Shown one piece after another: positions 24,513 to 33,210 of a stretch of DNA of 64,000 nucleotides. Location of the stretch: positions 248,001 to 312,000 of the forward strand of contig SCSM01000011.1 in NCBI GenBank assembly GCA_004322215.1, given 5' to 3'. The position numbers and the translations under genes were made by a program. Position 1 is the stretch's first letter. The number at the start of each line of letters is the position of its first letter. The stretch comes from Bacteroidota bacterium (lineage in GTDB: Bacteria; Bacteroidota; Ignavibacteria; Kapaibacteriales; UBA2268). The notes beneath the pieces are model-generated. The model did no database searches. It was not told the DNA's origin and saw only the letters and a list, made by a program, of their open reading frames with translations.

Positions 24513-24600
24513 TGGCTGTCCAAATATTCGGATATTGATTTATTCAAGGCAAAATCATTATCCCTGATACCTTAAAAGGTTATATAATATAGGACAGCCA
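24513..24600. repeat. long-span inverted repeat between HMA-like and TonB receptor genes
   Basis: TGGCTGTCC (24513-24521) and GGACAGCCA (24592-24600) are perfect 9-base inverted copies with a 70-base interior. There is no poly-T after the second arm. A 22-codon frame starting at 24508 lies across the first arm but has no other support. Confidence 0.45.
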
Positions 24601-24689
24601 ATTTAATATTAAACCTAAACAGTAATTTAATCGTCTAAGCACAAATTCTTTTTATAAAGTTGACTTATTAAGAGTTTCGGGATTTTTAA

Positions 24690-27140
24690 ATGGTTAAGAT
24701 GAGATTACTGTTATTTATTGGTATAATACTTTTTTCGTATATAAATTCATACTCACAAAATAAACCTGAAGAAGTTCTTTCGCAGGGAAAAATCACAGGT
24801 CATGTAATTGACAAGGATTCGTTATTCCCTCTTCCCGGAGCGACAATTAGCTTATATAAATACAGCGATTCAACAATTCTGAAGGGAGCGATAGCCGACA
24901 GAAAAGGAAAATTTGAAATCAACGATATTCCATTCGGAAAGTATGCTCTTAAAGCATCATATATAGGATATTCTCAGAAATTTGTCAGGAACCTGGAAAT
25001 AAATTCATCAAAACCATCATTGAATCTCGGACAAATCGGACTAAATTTATCTATATCGTCAACTGACGAGGTAAAAGTAACAGCAGATAAGCCACAGGTG
25101 GAATTTTCTGCCGGAAAAAAAGTTTTTAATATTGACAAAGACATTGCCTCATCGGGTGGCAATGCCATAGATGTATTGAAAAACCTGCCATCAGTCGAAG
25201 TTGATATCGATAATAATGTTTCTTTGAGAGGAAGTACAAGTGTTCAGTTTTTGATTAATGGAAAACCGTCAACTATGCTGTCGTCAGGTACATCGGCACT
25301 TGAACAAATACCTGCGAACATGATAGAGAACATAGAAGTTATTACAAATCCTACAGCAAAGTTTGACGCCGAAGGTACTGCAGGAATAATTAATATTAAT
25401 CTCAAAAAAGAAAGTAATAACGGAATAAACGGAATTGCATCGCTTAACGCGGGAACTTATGACAGGTATAATGCTTCACTTAATTTGAATTATAAAATAG
25501 ATGGGCTTAATATAACAGCAGGATATGATTTCAGCAAGCATTTATGGGGCATGGACGGTTCATCATTTAGACAAACTACATTAAAAGATTCAACATCGAC
25601 AGATTCCACATCAGAAATGAATCAATCGTTTTTCATGAGAAATGTTCATTTGTCTCACGGTATGCGAGCAAGTATTGAATATAACTTAAGCAATTCAGAC
25701 CAATTTATATTAAACAGTTCGTACAGAAGTTGGAATTCGGACAGAACCGGTGAATCTAACAATTCGGCTAATAATTTATCGGGAGAAATCATAGAAAAGA
25801 GCAACTCCAATAGCGGAGAAATCAGCCATTCTCCAAATCTCGATTTATCGTTTAATTACAGACATTCATTCGAAAAATTTCATGAGCTGACTTTTGACGC
25901 ATTTTATTCGACAGACAATGATGATGAGAATACTGTTAACAATCAATATTTTAAATATCCCGACCCATATTATTATGGACTTAATTCAATCGGTTTAGAT
26001 AAAAATAAATCAATTATATTACAATCTGATTACGTATTACCATTAAGGGATAGTACAAAACTCGAAGCAGGAATTAAAGCAACAATGAAAATTATGGATT
26101 CTGATTACAGGAATTTAACGAAATCAGACACAAGCACAGATTGGATTTTGGATGCGGCAAAATCAAATCATTATAAATATGATGAAAATGTATATTCTGC
26201 TTATGCAATTTTTTCGAATAAAGTCGGAGATTTTTCTTATTCAGCCGGCATAAGAGTTGAACAAACAGTAACAAAAGGTGAGCAAAAAACGAGCGGTGGA
26301 GTAACAAATAGAAATTATCTTGATTTCTTCCCGAATATTAGTTTCGGGTATAAATTCAACCTGTTTCATGAATTACAATTAAGCTACAGTCGCAGGATTG
26401 AAAGACCGCGTTCATGGTTCCTTAATCCATTTGTCGAATATATGGATTATTATAATGTAAGATATGGAAATCCGAATTTAAAACCGCAATATACAAATTC
26501 ATTTGAATTAGGATTATTGAACAATTTTACAAAATTTTCAGTTACACCATCAGTATTTTATAATCGAACAACAGATGTTTTTGACAGGTTCTCTCTTTTG
26601 CAACCGGATGGGAAAATGGCAGTAACATGGGAAAATATGTCATCGAAATATTCTTATGGTTTGGAATTAAACTGTTCCGGCGACCCGTTCACTTGGCTAC
26701 GGTTAAGTATTGACGGCTCATATTATAAATATGTAGTCGAGGGCGTTCAAAGCTATGCAGGAACGAAACGGGAAGATTATAGCTGGAATACAAGATTAAA
26801 TTCAACAATTAATCCATTTAAAGAACTTAGTTTCCAAATCATCGGGAATTATATGGCTCCGAGCGAGAACATACAAGGTAAAAGATTTGCTTCCTGGGGA
26901 GTTGACCTGGGAGCGAGATATGAATTATTTGAAAACCTTACATTTTCATTCAGGGCATCTGATATTTTCCACACACAGGCATGGCATACAATCTCTGAAG
27001 GTAAGGGATTTTATTATGAAAACAATATGCTTCGGCTTTCACAATACGTATCACTTGGAATTCAGTATAAGATTAACCAGGGAATAAAACAAAGACAAAG
27101 AAACGGGGACAACGGCTTCGAAGATGAAGGAATGTTTTGA
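24690..27140 (+). CDS. TonB-dependent receptor, outer-membrane beta-barrel family
   Basis: An 816-residue outer-membrane protein. After a signal peptide (LLLFIGIILFSYINSYSQ) there is a carboxypeptidase-regulatory-like domain (about 34-120: GKITGHVIDKDSLFPLPGAT), then a plug-like domain (about 135-235: NAIDVLKNLPSVEVDIDNNVSLRG, then IENIEVITNPTAKFDAEGTAG) and a long barrel. The plug wording is that of the receptor subgroup typical of Bacteroidota. Substrate is unknown. The BlaI-M56/TonB gene pair follows about 170 bases downstream, and the M56 protein itself ends in TonB-like domains, which raises the possibility that it energises or senses this receptor. Confidence 0.88.
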   Translation: MVKMRLLLFIGIILFSYINSYSQNKPEEVLSQGKITGHVIDKDSLFPLPGATISLYKYSDSTILKGAIADRKGKFEINDIPFGKYALKASYIGYSQKFVRNLEINSSKPSLNLGQIGLNLSISSTDEVKVTADKPQVEFSAGKKVFNIDKDIASSGGNAIDVLKNLPSVEVDIDNNVSLRGSTSVQFLINGKPSTMLSSGTSALEQIPANMIENIEVITNPTAKFDAEGTAGIININLKKESNNGINGIASLNAGTYDRYNASLNLNYKIDGLNITAGYDFSKHLWGMDGSSFRQTTLKDSTSTDSTSEMNQSFFMRNVHLSHGMRASIEYNLSNSDQFILNSSYRSWNSDRTGESNNSANNLSGEIIEKSNSNSGEISHSPNLDLSFNYRHSFEKFHELTFDAFYSTDNDDENTVNNQYFKYPDPYYYGLNSIGLDKNKSIILQSDYVLPLRDSTKLEAGIKATMKIMDSDYRNLTKSDTSTDWILDAAKSNHYKYDENVYSAYAIFSNKVGDFSYSAGIRVEQTVTKGEQKTSGGVTNRNYLDFFPNISFGYKFNLFHELQLSYSRRIERPRSWFLNPFVEYMDYYNVRYGNPNLKPQYTNSFELGLLNNFTKFSVTPSVFYNRTTDVFDRFSLLQPDGKMAVTWENMSSKYSYGLELNCSGDPFTWLRLSIDGSYYKYVVEGVQSYAGTKREDYSWNTRLNSTINPFKELSFQIIGNYMAPSENIQGKRFASWGVDLGARYELFENLTFSFRASDIFHTQAWHTISEGKGFYYENNMLRLSQYVSLGIQYKINQGIKQRQRNGDNGFEDEGMF

Positions 27141-27200
27141 TTCTAAATAATATACATATCTTATTATTTCACAAATAGATACTTTAAAGAATTACTATAT

Positions 27201-27265
27201 TTTTAGTCATATAACTAAAATTTTAGTTGTTTTATTAATATTTTAGTTATATTTTTGTAACTAAA
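27201..27265 (+). promoter_or_regulatory. BlaI operator array overlapping the blaI-type promoter
   Basis: TTTTAGT half-sites start at 27201, 27221 and 27241, exactly 20 bases apart, with inverse ACTAAA half-sites at 27214 and 27260. They form TTTTAGT-N6-ACTAAAA, a perfect 16-base palindrome AACTAAAATTTTAGTT (27213-27228), and TTTAGTTA-N8-TAACTAAA (27242-27265). A promoter, GTTG (27226-27229), 20 bases, TATTTTTG (27250-27257), lies inside the array, so a bound repressor would block it. Confidence 0.7.
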
Positions 27266-27307
27266 TTTATAGTTGATGTGTCTTAATGTATAAATGGTGA
27301 GTTTAAA

Positions 27308-27688
27308 ATGAGAGAATTGACAAAAGCGGAAGAACAGGTGATGCATATTTTATGGAAGCTTCGAAAAGCTTATGTAAAGGATGTAATCGCAGAATTGCCT
27401 GAACCTAAGCCTGCATATAATACAGTTTCTACTATTATCAGAATACTTGAGAAAAAAGGATTTGTTGAACACGAAATTTTCGGAAATACACATAGGTATT
27501 TCCCTGCAGTTTCTAAAAAGGATTATACAAAAGGTTTTTTAAAGGGATTTGTAAAAAATTACTTTGAAAATTCATACCAGCAAATGGTATCATTCTTTGC
27601 TAAAGAAAATAACCTCAATCTGAATGACCTCGAAGACATCAAACAACTTATAGATAACCAAATCAAAATAAAAAAGGAGAAAAAGTAA
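27308..27688 (+). CDS. BlaI/MecI/CopY-family transcriptional repressor
   Basis: A 126-residue winged-helix protein with the family pattern RELTKAEEQVMHILWKLRKAYVKDVIAELP, then AYNTVSTIIRILEKKGFVEHE, then GNTHRYFPAVSKKDYTKGF. The C-terminal half is a helical dimerisation part. These repressors bind palindromic operators as dimers and are inactivated by cleavage or by a signal from an M56 peptidase. The stop codon overlaps the start of the M56 gene (TAATG), the classic BlaI-BlaR1 arrangement. The operator array upstream implies autoregulation. Confidence 0.9.
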   Translation: MRELTKAEEQVMHILWKLRKAYVKDVIAELPEPKPAYNTVSTIIRILEKKGFVEHEIFGNTHRYFPAVSKKDYTKGFLKGFVKNYFENSYQQMVSFFAKENNLNLNDLEDIKQLIDNQIKIKKEKK

Positions 27689-29301
27689 TGAACAGCTTTT
27701 TTATCTACACAATCGAATCCGGAATATGTCTCGCAGCTTTTCAAATAGCATTTCTAATTTTATTAAGAAAAGATACATTCTTTGCAATTAGCAGGGTATA
27801 TCTTTTATTGACATTTATTGTTTCTGCAATTTTACCTGCATTGAATTTTTCAAATGCAGTAAGCAATCCTGATGTTATACCTACTGCTTTATTCAGCACA
27901 ATAACAATTGAAGCAAGTAAAGCTGAGCAAGCGGTTAGTAGTGGTATAAATTTCGGAGAAATAATGTTAGTTATATACTTTACAGGTGTCTTGATATTCC
28001 TTAGCAGGTTTATTATGAGATTGTTGCAACTATTAAATTTAACCAGAAAGTTTGGAATCAGAAAGATTGACGGATATAAATTTGTTTTTACAGAAAGTCA
28101 ATACTCTCCATTTTCATTTTTCAATATTATTTTTCTTGGAAGTTCTTTCACTTATAATTCAGAGACTAAGAATATTTTGGCACATGAAAAAGTACATATT
28201 GACAAACACCACACTTTTGATATATTAGTTGCCGAAATTATGACAATTCTTCAATGGTTTAATCCATTTATCTGGCTAATAAAAATGTCATTGCAAGAGG
28301 TGCATGAATACCAGGCAGACGAGGGTGTCGTGAAACTTGGTGTTGATAAATCCGATTACCAAAAATTGATACTTAGTAAAATTGCCGGGAGTGAGATTTT
28401 TCAAACGGCAAATAATTTCAGTTATCAGCTAATCAAAAGGAGAATAAAAATGATTACCAAAGCAAAGACAAAGAAAATAGCTCTCGTGAAGCTAATGTTA
28501 ATTGTCCCGATTTCATTATTACTTTTCTTGTCTTTTTCATGTTCACAGAAAGAAAATTTGAGCCCTTATGAAGATGTAATAAGCATACCGAAGGATAAAA
28601 TTGATTCACATGCTGTTTATCCTACCGGTTGGAATGATATGTGGAATTTTATTAGCAGCAGGATAAAAACTCCAAAGGAACTAATTGAGAAAAACACATG
28701 CGGCAAACTTGCAATCAGGTTCGAAGTGGATATTGATGGAACGATAGAAAATGTCAGGGTGGCTCAATCAAAAGAAATCGGTGGCGAGTGGAAAAAGGGT
28801 AAACTTGGCTATGGATGCGATGAAGAAGCAACCAGAGTCATTAAAGAAATGCCGAAATGGAAGCCGGCGATTTCAGAAGGAAAACCGGTTAAGCTGACAC
28901 AATCTCTTATATTATTTTTTGGCTCGAAAGAGATGGAATCAAAGTGGAATTTACTCGAAAAACATCAACCGACATCAGTAATTTTAAATGATAAAGAACA
29001 ACCACCTAATGAAACCATTAGAGTCGATGAAGAGCCAATGGTTGATTTGTCATTATTGGCAAAAGCAGTTAAATATCCTGAAACAGCCAGATTAGCAAAT
29101 AAAGAAGGAAGAGTCGTGCTGAATGTTTTAGTAACTAAATCAGGAGATGTTTCAGAGGTAAAAATTCTAGAAAGTGCCGACGCAATATTTAATGAATCTG
29201 CGATGAATGCAGTTAAGAGTGTTAAATTTAAACCGGCTGTAAATGAAGGAAAGAATGTATATTGTTGGGTGTGCGTGCCGATTAATTTTAGATTGAAATA
29301 A
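27688..29301 (+). CDS. BlaR1-like M56 peptidase fused to TonB C-terminal domains
   Basis: A 537-residue membrane protein. The first 120 residues hold three membrane segments, followed by a zinc peptidase site (HEKVH at 166-170, third ligand in VHEYQADE) and another membrane segment near residue 270. The periplasmic part has two TonB C-terminal-like modules, one with GKLAIRFEVDIDGTIENVRV and the last with YPETARLANKEGRVVLNVLV and ESAMNAVKSVKFKPAVNEGK. In place of the penicillin-sensor domain of BlaR1 it carries TonB modules, which is common in Bacteroidota. It may touch a TonB-dependent receptor and relay its state to the BlaI-type repressor encoded just upstream. Confidence 0.88.
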   Translation: MNSFFIYTIESGICLAAFQIAFLILLRKDTFFAISRVYLLLTFIVSAILPALNFSNAVSNPDVIPTALFSTITIEASKAEQAVSSGINFGEIMLVIYFTGVLIFLSRFIMRLLQLLNLTRKFGIRKIDGYKFVFTESQYSPFSFFNIIFLGSSFTYNSETKNILAHEKVHIDKHHTFDILVAEIMTILQWFNPFIWLIKMSLQEVHEYQADEGVVKLGVDKSDYQKLILSKIAGSEIFQTANNFSYQLIKRRIKMITKAKTKKIALVKLMLIVPISLLLFLSFSCSQKENLSPYEDVISIPKDKIDSHAVYPTGWNDMWNFISSRIKTPKELIEKNTCGKLAIRFEVDIDGTIENVRVAQSKEIGGEWKKGKLGYGCDEEATRVIKEMPKWKPAISEGKPVKLTQSLILFFGSKEMESKWNLLEKHQPTSVILNDKEQPPNETIRVDEEPMVDLSLLAKAVKYPETARLANKEGRVVLNVLVTKSGDVSEVKILESADAIFNESAMNAVKSVKFKPAVNEGKNVYCWVCVPINFRLK

Positions 29302-29309
29302 TTTTTATA

Positions 29310-29334
29310 AAAAGCCAACTTCACGTTGGCTTTT
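29310..29334 (+). terminator. terminator hairpin between convergent genes
   Basis: AAAAGCCAAC pairs with GTTGGCTTTT around loop TTCAC. The A-run before and the T-run after make it usable in both directions, for the M56/TonB gene and the following minus-strand gene. Confidence 0.8.
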
Positions 29335-29357
29335 AATATTATATAATTTCAATCATT

Positions 29358-29927
29358 CTAAAAATAATAAACAAAACCAATACCAAGATAATTATACGTT
29401 TTCTTAGAATATATATCCAAACCTACTCTCACCTGAATACCGAAATTTTTATAGAGATTTAATTTTAATCCTAAATATGAACTAAGACCTATTCCACCTG
29501 AATAATAATCTTTTCCAACTCCAAAAAGTGAGGGTCCAGCTCCAAAATCAACTTTAATCCAATTTCTGTCAATTTCAATACATGGTATGAATGAAATATA
29601 CATTGAGGTTGCACCGTTGATATTACCAACCTCCAAACCAAAAATATATCCCAGATTAATAGATTTTGAAAATTTGAAAAAACTTCCTCTTTCAATACCA
29701 AAAAAGTTGTTCCCATCATAAAAATACGGCTCTCTATTTATTAATAAATTAGGAGGGCTATGTTTGGAGTATATGAAGGAATAATATTTGTATCCTCCTT
29801 CATTAAAGGAATGAAGGCATGAATCTTTTGATTTAGTCGAATCGTTAACTAAAGGAACAGCACATATTGTTATTTGAGATAAAATACAAATCAGAAATAC
29901 ATAATATAACAATCTCTGGATTTTCAT
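29358..29927 (-). CDS. secreted barrel-like protein of unknown function
   Basis: A 189-residue protein with signal peptide (RLLYYVFLICILSQITICA). The mature chain has a series of strands with aromatic ends (KYYSFIYSK, INLGYIFGLEVGN, GGIGLSSYLGLKLNLY, FGIQVRVGLDIY, YLGIGFVYYF) and ends in Phe. This is the pattern of a small outer-membrane beta-barrel. No named family is recognised. It converges with the M56/TonB gene across a shared terminator. Confidence 0.6.
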   Translation of the reverse strand: MKIQRLLYYVFLICILSQITICAVPLVNDSTKSKDSCLHSFNEGGYKYYSFIYSKHSPPNLLINREPYFYDGNNFFGIERGSFFKFSKSINLGYIFGLEVGNINGATSMYISFIPCIEIDRNWIKVDFGAGPSLFGVGKDYYSGGIGLSSYLGLKLNLYKNFGIQVRVGLDIYSKKTYNYLGIGFVYYF

Positions 29928-30059
29928 AAAAATCCCTTTGTATAGTTAAAGAAAATAATATTTATTTCAAATTTGTATTAATTGTCAATAAATAATCCAA
30001 TTGTTGTTGCTATTTTTGACGCTTATTAAATATGATTATTTTCTAATTATTTATTCAAG

Positions 30060-30890
30060 ATGAAAAATAATTTTAAAAAGATTTTCAAGATAGAAGGTAA
30101 TATAAACATTGTAGATGAACTTCCTTTGTGGTCGGCTCCATTCGGATTGAAACTTTTGGATATAATAAAAATGAAACCAGGAATGAATGTGCTGGATATT
30201 GGTTCAGGGCTTGGATTCCCTGCTATTGAAATTGCAATGAGACTTGGCGAATCATGCAAGATTTGGGGAGTCGAACCCTGGAAGGAAGCAAGAGACAGAG
30301 CAAAAGAAAAAATCAGAGTGCTTGGACTAAAAAATATCGAAATAAAAAATGCAGTTGCCGAAGTGTTGCCATTTGATAATGATTTATTCGATTTAGTAGT
30401 TTCGAATAATGGTATAAATAATGTGCAGGATATTCAAAAATCATTCAGTGAAATTCACAGGACTTCAAAGATTGGGAGTCAATTTGTTTTTACAATGAAT
30501 CTCGATGGTTCAATGCATGAGTTCTATTCAGTTTTTCATGATGTTTTGTTAAAACATAATATGACAAAAGAAATTCAGAAAATGAAAGAGCATATTTATG
30601 AAAAAAGAAAACCGGTAATTGAAATTGAAAAATGGCTGACTGATGCTGGATTTTATATAAACAGTATAATAACAAACAGCTTTAAGCTTAGATACCTTAA
30701 TGGAACTGCAATGCTTAACCATTTCTTAACTCAGGTCGGATTCATTGAGAGCTGGTTCAAAATTTTACCTGATGAGAGGGCAATTGAAATATTTGCTGTA
30801 ATTGAAGAAAAATTGAATAAAATAGCAGAAGAAGAAGGAGAAATTGTATTGACAATACCCTACTCTACTTTTGAGTGTTTCAAGATTTAA
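30060..30890 (+). CDS. class I SAM-dependent methyltransferase
   Basis: A 276-residue protein with the class I methyltransferase motifs: NVLDIGSGLGFPAIEIA (SAM-binding motif I, near residue 50), WGVEPW (acidic end of strand 2), NAVAEVLPFDNDLFDLVVSNN (motifs II/III) and the post-motif region FSEIHRTSKIG. It is closest in wording to UbiE/Methyltransf_11-type enzymes. The substrate is unknown. The following YdeI-like gene starts 9 bases after its stop, so they are probably co-transcribed. Confidence 0.85.
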   Translation: MKNNFKKIFKIEGNINIVDELPLWSAPFGLKLLDIIKMKPGMNVLDIGSGLGFPAIEIAMRLGESCKIWGVEPWKEARDRAKEKIRVLGLKNIEIKNAVAEVLPFDNDLFDLVVSNNGINNVQDIQKSFSEIHRTSKIGSQFVFTMNLDGSMHEFYSVFHDVLLKHNMTKEIQKMKEHIYEKRKPVIEIEKWLTDAGFYINSIITNSFKLRYLNGTAMLNHFLTQVGFIESWFKILPDERAIEIFAVIEEKLNKIAEEEGEIVLTIPYSTFECFKI

Positions 30891-30899
30891 CATGAAAAC

Positions 30900-31481
30900 A
30901 TGGAAATAACTAAAACATATTATCCGAAAACCAGAAACGAATGGAGAAAGTGGCTCGAAAAGAATCACAAAAAAGAAAAAGAGATTTGGTTAGTATTTTA
31001 TAAAAAACACACTGGTAAACCACGGGTATCGTATGATGATGCAGTAGAAGAGGCATTGTGTTTCGGATGGATTGACAGTACAGTTAAAAGAATTGATGAT
31101 GAAAAATACTGCCAGAAATTTACTCCAAGAAATCAAAAAAGTGGCTGGTCGGAATTGAATATAATGAGAGTAAATAAACTCAATAAAGAAGGGAAAATGA
31201 CTGATGCCGGAATGGAAAAATTCAAACCTGAAAATAAGAATTCACAAAGAATTGATAATAGTGATGATAAAAATATTCCTTCTTTTATTCTTTCCGTATT
31301 AAAGAAGAATCCCACTGCTTATAATAGTTTCAAACAACTGGCACCTTCGCATAAAAAGAATTACCTGAGATGGATTATGGAAGCAAAAAAGGTAGAAACA
31401 AAACAAAGAAGATTAGAAAAAGCAATGAAAATGCTTAGTAAAGGAGAAGTAATTGGAGTTAATACAAGAATTAATGATTAA
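30900..31481 (+). CDS. YdeI/OmpD-associated family protein
   Basis: A 193-residue protein with the YdeI-family core: NEWRKWLEKNHKKEKEIWLVFYKK, then VSYDDAVEEALCFGWIDSTVK, then KFTPRNQKSGWSELNIMRV. The C-terminal part is helical and basic. Members have been called bacteriocin-protection proteins on the basis of limited data; the molecular function is unknown. The gene directly follows the methyltransferase gene and converges with the T9SS-cargo gene, with 8 bases between the stops. Confidence 0.85.
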   Translation: MEITKTYYPKTRNEWRKWLEKNHKKEKEIWLVFYKKHTGKPRVSYDDAVEEALCFGWIDSTVKRIDDEKYCQKFTPRNQKSGWSELNIMRVNKLNKEGKMTDAGMEKFKPENKNSQRIDNSDDKNIPSFILSVLKKNPTAYNSFKQLAPSHKKNYLRWIMEAKKVETKQRRLEKAMKMLSKGEVIGVNTRIND

Positions 31482-31489
31482 ATATTATT

Positions 31490-32911
31490 TCAATATTTCA
31501 GAATTTTCCTAATAAAATAATTCTTATAACTTTTACAACAGATAATATATGGTCCTGGTGTTAACTGTGAAATATTAAATTTAAAATTACCTGAATATTT
31601 CGTTGTTGATTCTTCAATAATGTTCCCCAAAACATCAAATACCTTAACAGAAAATATTTCTTTCCCATTAGTTTTGATAGAAATAAAATTATTATCCGAA
31701 ATAACTGTAATTTCAGGTTCAGATTCAACTTTAACACCAGTATTTAATAAATCAGTTATGTTAAGTTTCCAAATAGTGCCATTGACTCCCCTCTCAGCAA
31801 GAACAATAGATTTTTCTTTTTCCCAATAAGCAATTGATAGAAAATTCCTTCCTGAAGCAGGTAGAATCTCATTCCAATTTAACAAGTCAGAAGTATAATA
31901 AATCGAACCATCAGAGAAGTAAGTAACTAAAAATCTGTCTTCAACATTAGCAAACACATTGAAAGAATAATTTAGTGCTCCGGGCATAGTCAAAGTGCTT
32001 GAATTATTATTTTCATCAATTGTGTAATAAGTTCTTGCAAAATTAGCAGCAACAATAAGCCTATTTTTAAATACGGACATTCGGAATAGTGCAGCAGGAT
32101 TTAAGCCATCAAGAATCTGCCATTTTTTGCCATCATCACCGCTTTTTTTAAGTTTATTAGAATTAGACATTTCTCCATCCGTTATATAAATCGCATCATT
32201 ATAATTTATTACATCATAAATTCTGTAATTACTCAACACATTAAATCTATCACCTGCATTCAAAGACCAGGAACTTCCTTTATCGTCAGACTGCCAAACT
32301 TGCCCAAAACATGCAAGAGTGCTGTCATTAGGATTACCGCAATTACCACCGTTTTTTGAATATTGTTGAGCGTCATATGAACCGGTCGATACATAAAATT
32401 TACTATTTGAGGAATCAAAACACAAACCCCAAGAATGAAGAACATTAGGAAGAACAGGTTTTTTCTTTGAATCATATCTTACCTTTTCAAATTCACCCGA
32501 ATATGGAAAATATCTATAGAAATTTCCACCATCCCATCCATCACCAATCGAAGGATCGCTTCCAATGCCGTAAAGTGTATCTCCAATCCATTTAATGCAA
32601 TGGACACCCTGTTCACTGAACTGACCTAAAGTTATTAACCATTCTCCGCTAAATTTTGCAAGTATGGCACCATCAAATTCTGCAGGGCGTGCAGTAGCAA
32701 AACCAAAATAAAGTTCATCACCTCTCGGAGCAATAGTCCAACAACCGAACCATTGTGCATTCGGAGTAAACCCGGTTTCCTTTTTATACCATTCTGCATA
32801 ATTAAAATCCGGATTGATTTCATCAAGTTTAAATTCAGCTTTGGCTAAAAATAATTCAGATGAAATTAAACTTATGATACTAAAAAGATTTATAAGATAT
32901 TTTGTTCTCAT
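31490..32911 (-). CDS. T9SS-secreted protein with propeller-like repeats
   Basis: A 473-residue exported protein (signal INLFSIISLISSELFLAKA). The central part has recurring strand motifs of the sialidase/BNR or propeller kind (WQSDDKGSSWSLNAGD, GDDGKKWQILDG, YYTSDLLNWNEILPASG). The last 75 residues are a type IX sorting domain (FSVKVFDVLGNIIEEST, then YSGNFKFNISQLTPGPYIICC, and a basic end). The domain directs secretion through T9SS, which is found only in Bacteroidota and relatives. The ligand or substrate is unknown. Confidence 0.8.
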   Translation of the reverse strand: MRTKYLINLFSIISLISSELFLAKAEFKLDEINPDFNYAEWYKKETGFTPNAQWFGCWTIAPRGDELYFGFATARPAEFDGAILAKFSGEWLITLGQFSEQGVHCIKWIGDTLYGIGSDPSIGDGWDGGNFYRYFPYSGEFEKVRYDSKKKPVLPNVLHSWGLCFDSSNSKFYVSTGSYDAQQYSKNGGNCGNPNDSTLACFGQVWQSDDKGSSWSLNAGDRFNVLSNYRIYDVINYNDAIYITDGEMSNSNKLKKSGDDGKKWQILDGLNPAALFRMSVFKNRLIVAANFARTYYTIDENNNSSTLTMPGALNYSFNVFANVEDRFLVTYFSDGSIYYTSDLLNWNEILPASGRNFLSIAYWEKEKSIVLAERGVNGTIWKLNITDLLNTGVKVESEPEITVISDNNFISIKTNGKEIFSVKVFDVLGNIIEESTTKYSGNFKFNISQLTPGPYIICCKSYKNYFIRKILKY

Positions 32912-33210
32912 AATTCAGCAATTACTAAATAATTTTTTACTAATGTAATTATAATACTTCATTTATTTTTTAGTCAACATTAAGATAAATTTGAATATCG
33001 GCTAACACAACTCATTGAATATCAATCATTTATAGATAGAAAAATTTTAATAAGAGATAAATAATTCTTAATTTTGTACTATTAATTTTGAAAATTAATT
33101 TAATTTCATCATTAAATGAATTTTTTAGTAATTAATTATTCAAAATTAAATATAAAAATTTTCTTTTTTGATAAAATTATTGATGTTTATATTTAAGGTT
33201 AAAGTGTTTG
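32912..33210. other. AT-rich intergenic region, no gene seen
   Basis: This gap separates the minus-strand T9SS cargo from the cytochrome operon. Two TAATTTTG -7-like elements (33069-33076, 33083-33090) lie 120-140 bases upstream of the first cytochrome gene, but without a matching TTTG box. I see nothing else. Confidence 0.4.

Noticed and set aside
24508-24576. 22-codon frame before the TonB receptor as a leader peptide
   Set aside because: It begins just after the previous stop and lies across one arm of an inverted repeat, but lacks a ribosome site or attenuator-like codon run.
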